From an uncultured Pseudomonadota bacterium (GTDB lineage: Bacteria > Pseudomonadota > Gammaproteobacteria > Burkholderiales > SG8-41): a DNA stretch of 49,113 nucleotides. Shown one piece after another: positions 47,522 through 49,113 of this stretch (within the stretch, counting starts at the first letter, position 1; every line of letters starts with the position of its first letter). Below the pieces are notes generated by a model. It saw only the letters and a list, made by a program, of their open reading frames with translations. It searched no databases and was not told the origin of the DNA. The translations under genes and the position numbers were made by a program. Where the stretch lies: NCBI GenBank assembly GCA_946885605.1, contig CAMPGR010000011.1, forward strand, positions 1 to 49,113, written 5' to 3'.

Positions 47522-48661
47522 GAGCACGCGCGACTGCGCATTGGAACGGTAGAGCACCGCGATCGCATGGAGCGCAACGCCGTCTGCGTTGAGCGCCTTC
47601 ACCTCGTCGACGATGAACGACGCCTCGTCCAGATCGGTCGGCGCCTCATACACGCGCAGCAGCTCACCCTTGCCGTCGGAGGTCCACAGGTTCTTGCCGA
47701 GACGCTTGCGATTGTGGCGTATGAGCGCGTTGGCCGCATCGAGGATGTGGCCGTGCGAACGGTAGTTCTGCTCCAGCCGGATCACGCGCTCGATTCCGAA
47801 CTCGCGCTGCAAGTCGTGCATGTTCGCGGCAGAGGCGCCGCGAAACGCGTAGATCGACTGATCGTCGTCCCCGACCGCAAAAATCACCGACCCGGGCGTG
47901 CTCTCGCCTCCCGTTGCCGGAGGGGCGGTCTCGTCCGCGCGGAGGGGTGGCGAGCCCGCCAGCAACTTGAGCCAGCGATACTGCAAGCGGTTCGTGTCCT
48001 GGAACTCGTCGACGAGGACATGGCGGAAGCGACGCGCGTAATGCTCGCGCAGCAGCGCATTGCGCGACAGAAGCTCGTACGAGCGCAACAGCAGCTCGGC
48101 GAAATCGACCACGCCCTCGCGCTGGCAAAGCTCGTCGTAGGCCGCATAGAACTCCTGCATCCGGCGTGTGAAGTCATCGTAGACTTCGGCGTCCTGCGAG
48201 CGCCGCCCTTCCTCCTTGTTGCCCGCGACGTACCACTGCGCCTGCCGCGGCGGATAGCGCTCCTCGTCGATATTGAGCGCCTTCATGAGCCGCTTGATCA
48301 GCGCAAGCTGGTCCTGGGTGTCGAGGATCTGAAAGAGCTGCGGCAGCCCCGCCTCGCGATGGTGCGTGCGCAGCAGCCGGTTGCACAAGCCGTGGAAGGT
48401 GCCGACCCACATCCCGCGGGTATTGATGGGCAGCATCGCGGTGATCCGCGTGAGCATCTCCTTCGCCGCCTTGTTGGTGAAGGTCACCGCGATCAAGCCC
48501 TGAGGACTTATCTGCCCGGTCTGGATGAGCCAGGCGATGCGCGTGGTGAGCACGCGCGTCTTGCCACTGCCGGCGCCGGCGAGGACGAGAGCGGATTGGT
48601 GGGGAAGGGTGACGGCCTCGAGCTGCTGTTCGTTGAGCCCGGAAAGGAAACTGGAGGACAT
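47522..48661 (-). other. Mirror copy of the uvrD fragment
   Basis: Exact reverse complement of 46382-47521, encoding the same helicase N-terminus on the minus strand. It is part of the inverted duplication and should not be counted as a second gene. Confidence 0.9.
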
Positions 48662-48795
48662 GCGTTCGGCTTGCTGAGTCACGCCGGATTATAGAGTATC
48701 GACCAGCGCCTTCGCGAGAAATCGTGAGCGAGGAATCGAAGAGAACATTCGGGAGGCAAGAGAATAACGCGGCGAAGCATCGCGCCCTCAACTGA

Positions 48796-49113
<318 letters not shown>

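Overview
The window is high-GC bacterial DNA, and its gene content and order point to an uncultured betaproteobacterium. The evidence is the RNB-nuclease / tonB / aroE / mtgA run, the leuS-lptE-holA-proA run, an Mpl muropeptide ligase, a phasin, a Sox cluster and a fused-alpha/gamma 2-oxoacid oxidoreductase with an FAD/FeS subunit. No rRNA, tRNA, CRISPR array, transposase or phage gene was recognised. Genus and order cannot be fixed from the sequence by eye. Coding density is high, and most genes sit in short operons with overlapping or closely spaced ends.

Layout. 1-6.4 kb: an outer-membrane-type DUF3943 gene running off the left edge, a Ca2+-type P-ATPase, a divergent CDF cation transporter, and a DsbA-like/NhaA fusion antiporter, together a cation-homeostasis group. 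6.6-9.7 kb: phasin, class II aldolase, Bcr/CflA drug exporter, rhodanese. 9.8-19.6 kb: full-length cobalamin-dependent methionine synthase, a CPBP membrane protease coupled to a PhyH-type dioxygenase, mpl, an amidase overlapping a YqiA-like esterase, and an exported kelch protein. 19.7-24.2 kb: RNB ribonuclease, TonB, shikimate dehydrogenase and monofunctional transglycosylase. 24.3-29.9 kb: an exported SAM methyltransferase, an isoquinoline-oxidoreductase-like molybdenum hydroxylase pair, then soxX-soxY-soxZ-soxA. The sox genes would build the SoxYZ carrier and the SoxAX c-type cytochrome that loads thiosulfate onto it; soxB and soxCD are not in the window. 30-32.4 kb: a DUF6781-like protein and a UbiB/ABC1 kinase-like protein. 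32.5-37.4 kb (minus strand): korC-korA-korB, a likely 2-oxoglutarate:acceptor oxidoreductase with its own FAD/iron-sulfur subunit. 37.8-46.2 kb (minus strand): two small proteins of unknown function, a lipoyl-domain dihydrolipoyl dehydrogenase, proA, holA, lptE and leuS. 46.4 kb onward: the start of a UvrD-type helicase gene.

The right end is a perfect inverted duplication. Bases 45930-47521 recur as their exact reverse complement at 47522-49113, with no spacer, centred on CTCGAG in the middle of the helicase gene. The helicase is therefore cut after about 380 codons, and leuS starts a second time at 48841. A spacerless palindrome of this size would not be expected to survive in a normal bacterial cell, so I treat it as an assembly or amplification fold-back. 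Everything after 47521 should be read as a duplicate of sequence already annotated.

No clearly new multi-gene defence or mobile system was seen. The most noteworthy biology is the molybdenum hydroxylase/sox junction with a SoxY whose C-terminus lacks the usual GGCGG swinging arm, the DsbA-NhaA fusion lacking a signal peptide, a twin-arginine-type leader on a SAM methyltransferase, and palindromic repeat-like inserts inside the leuS and uvrD reading frames.
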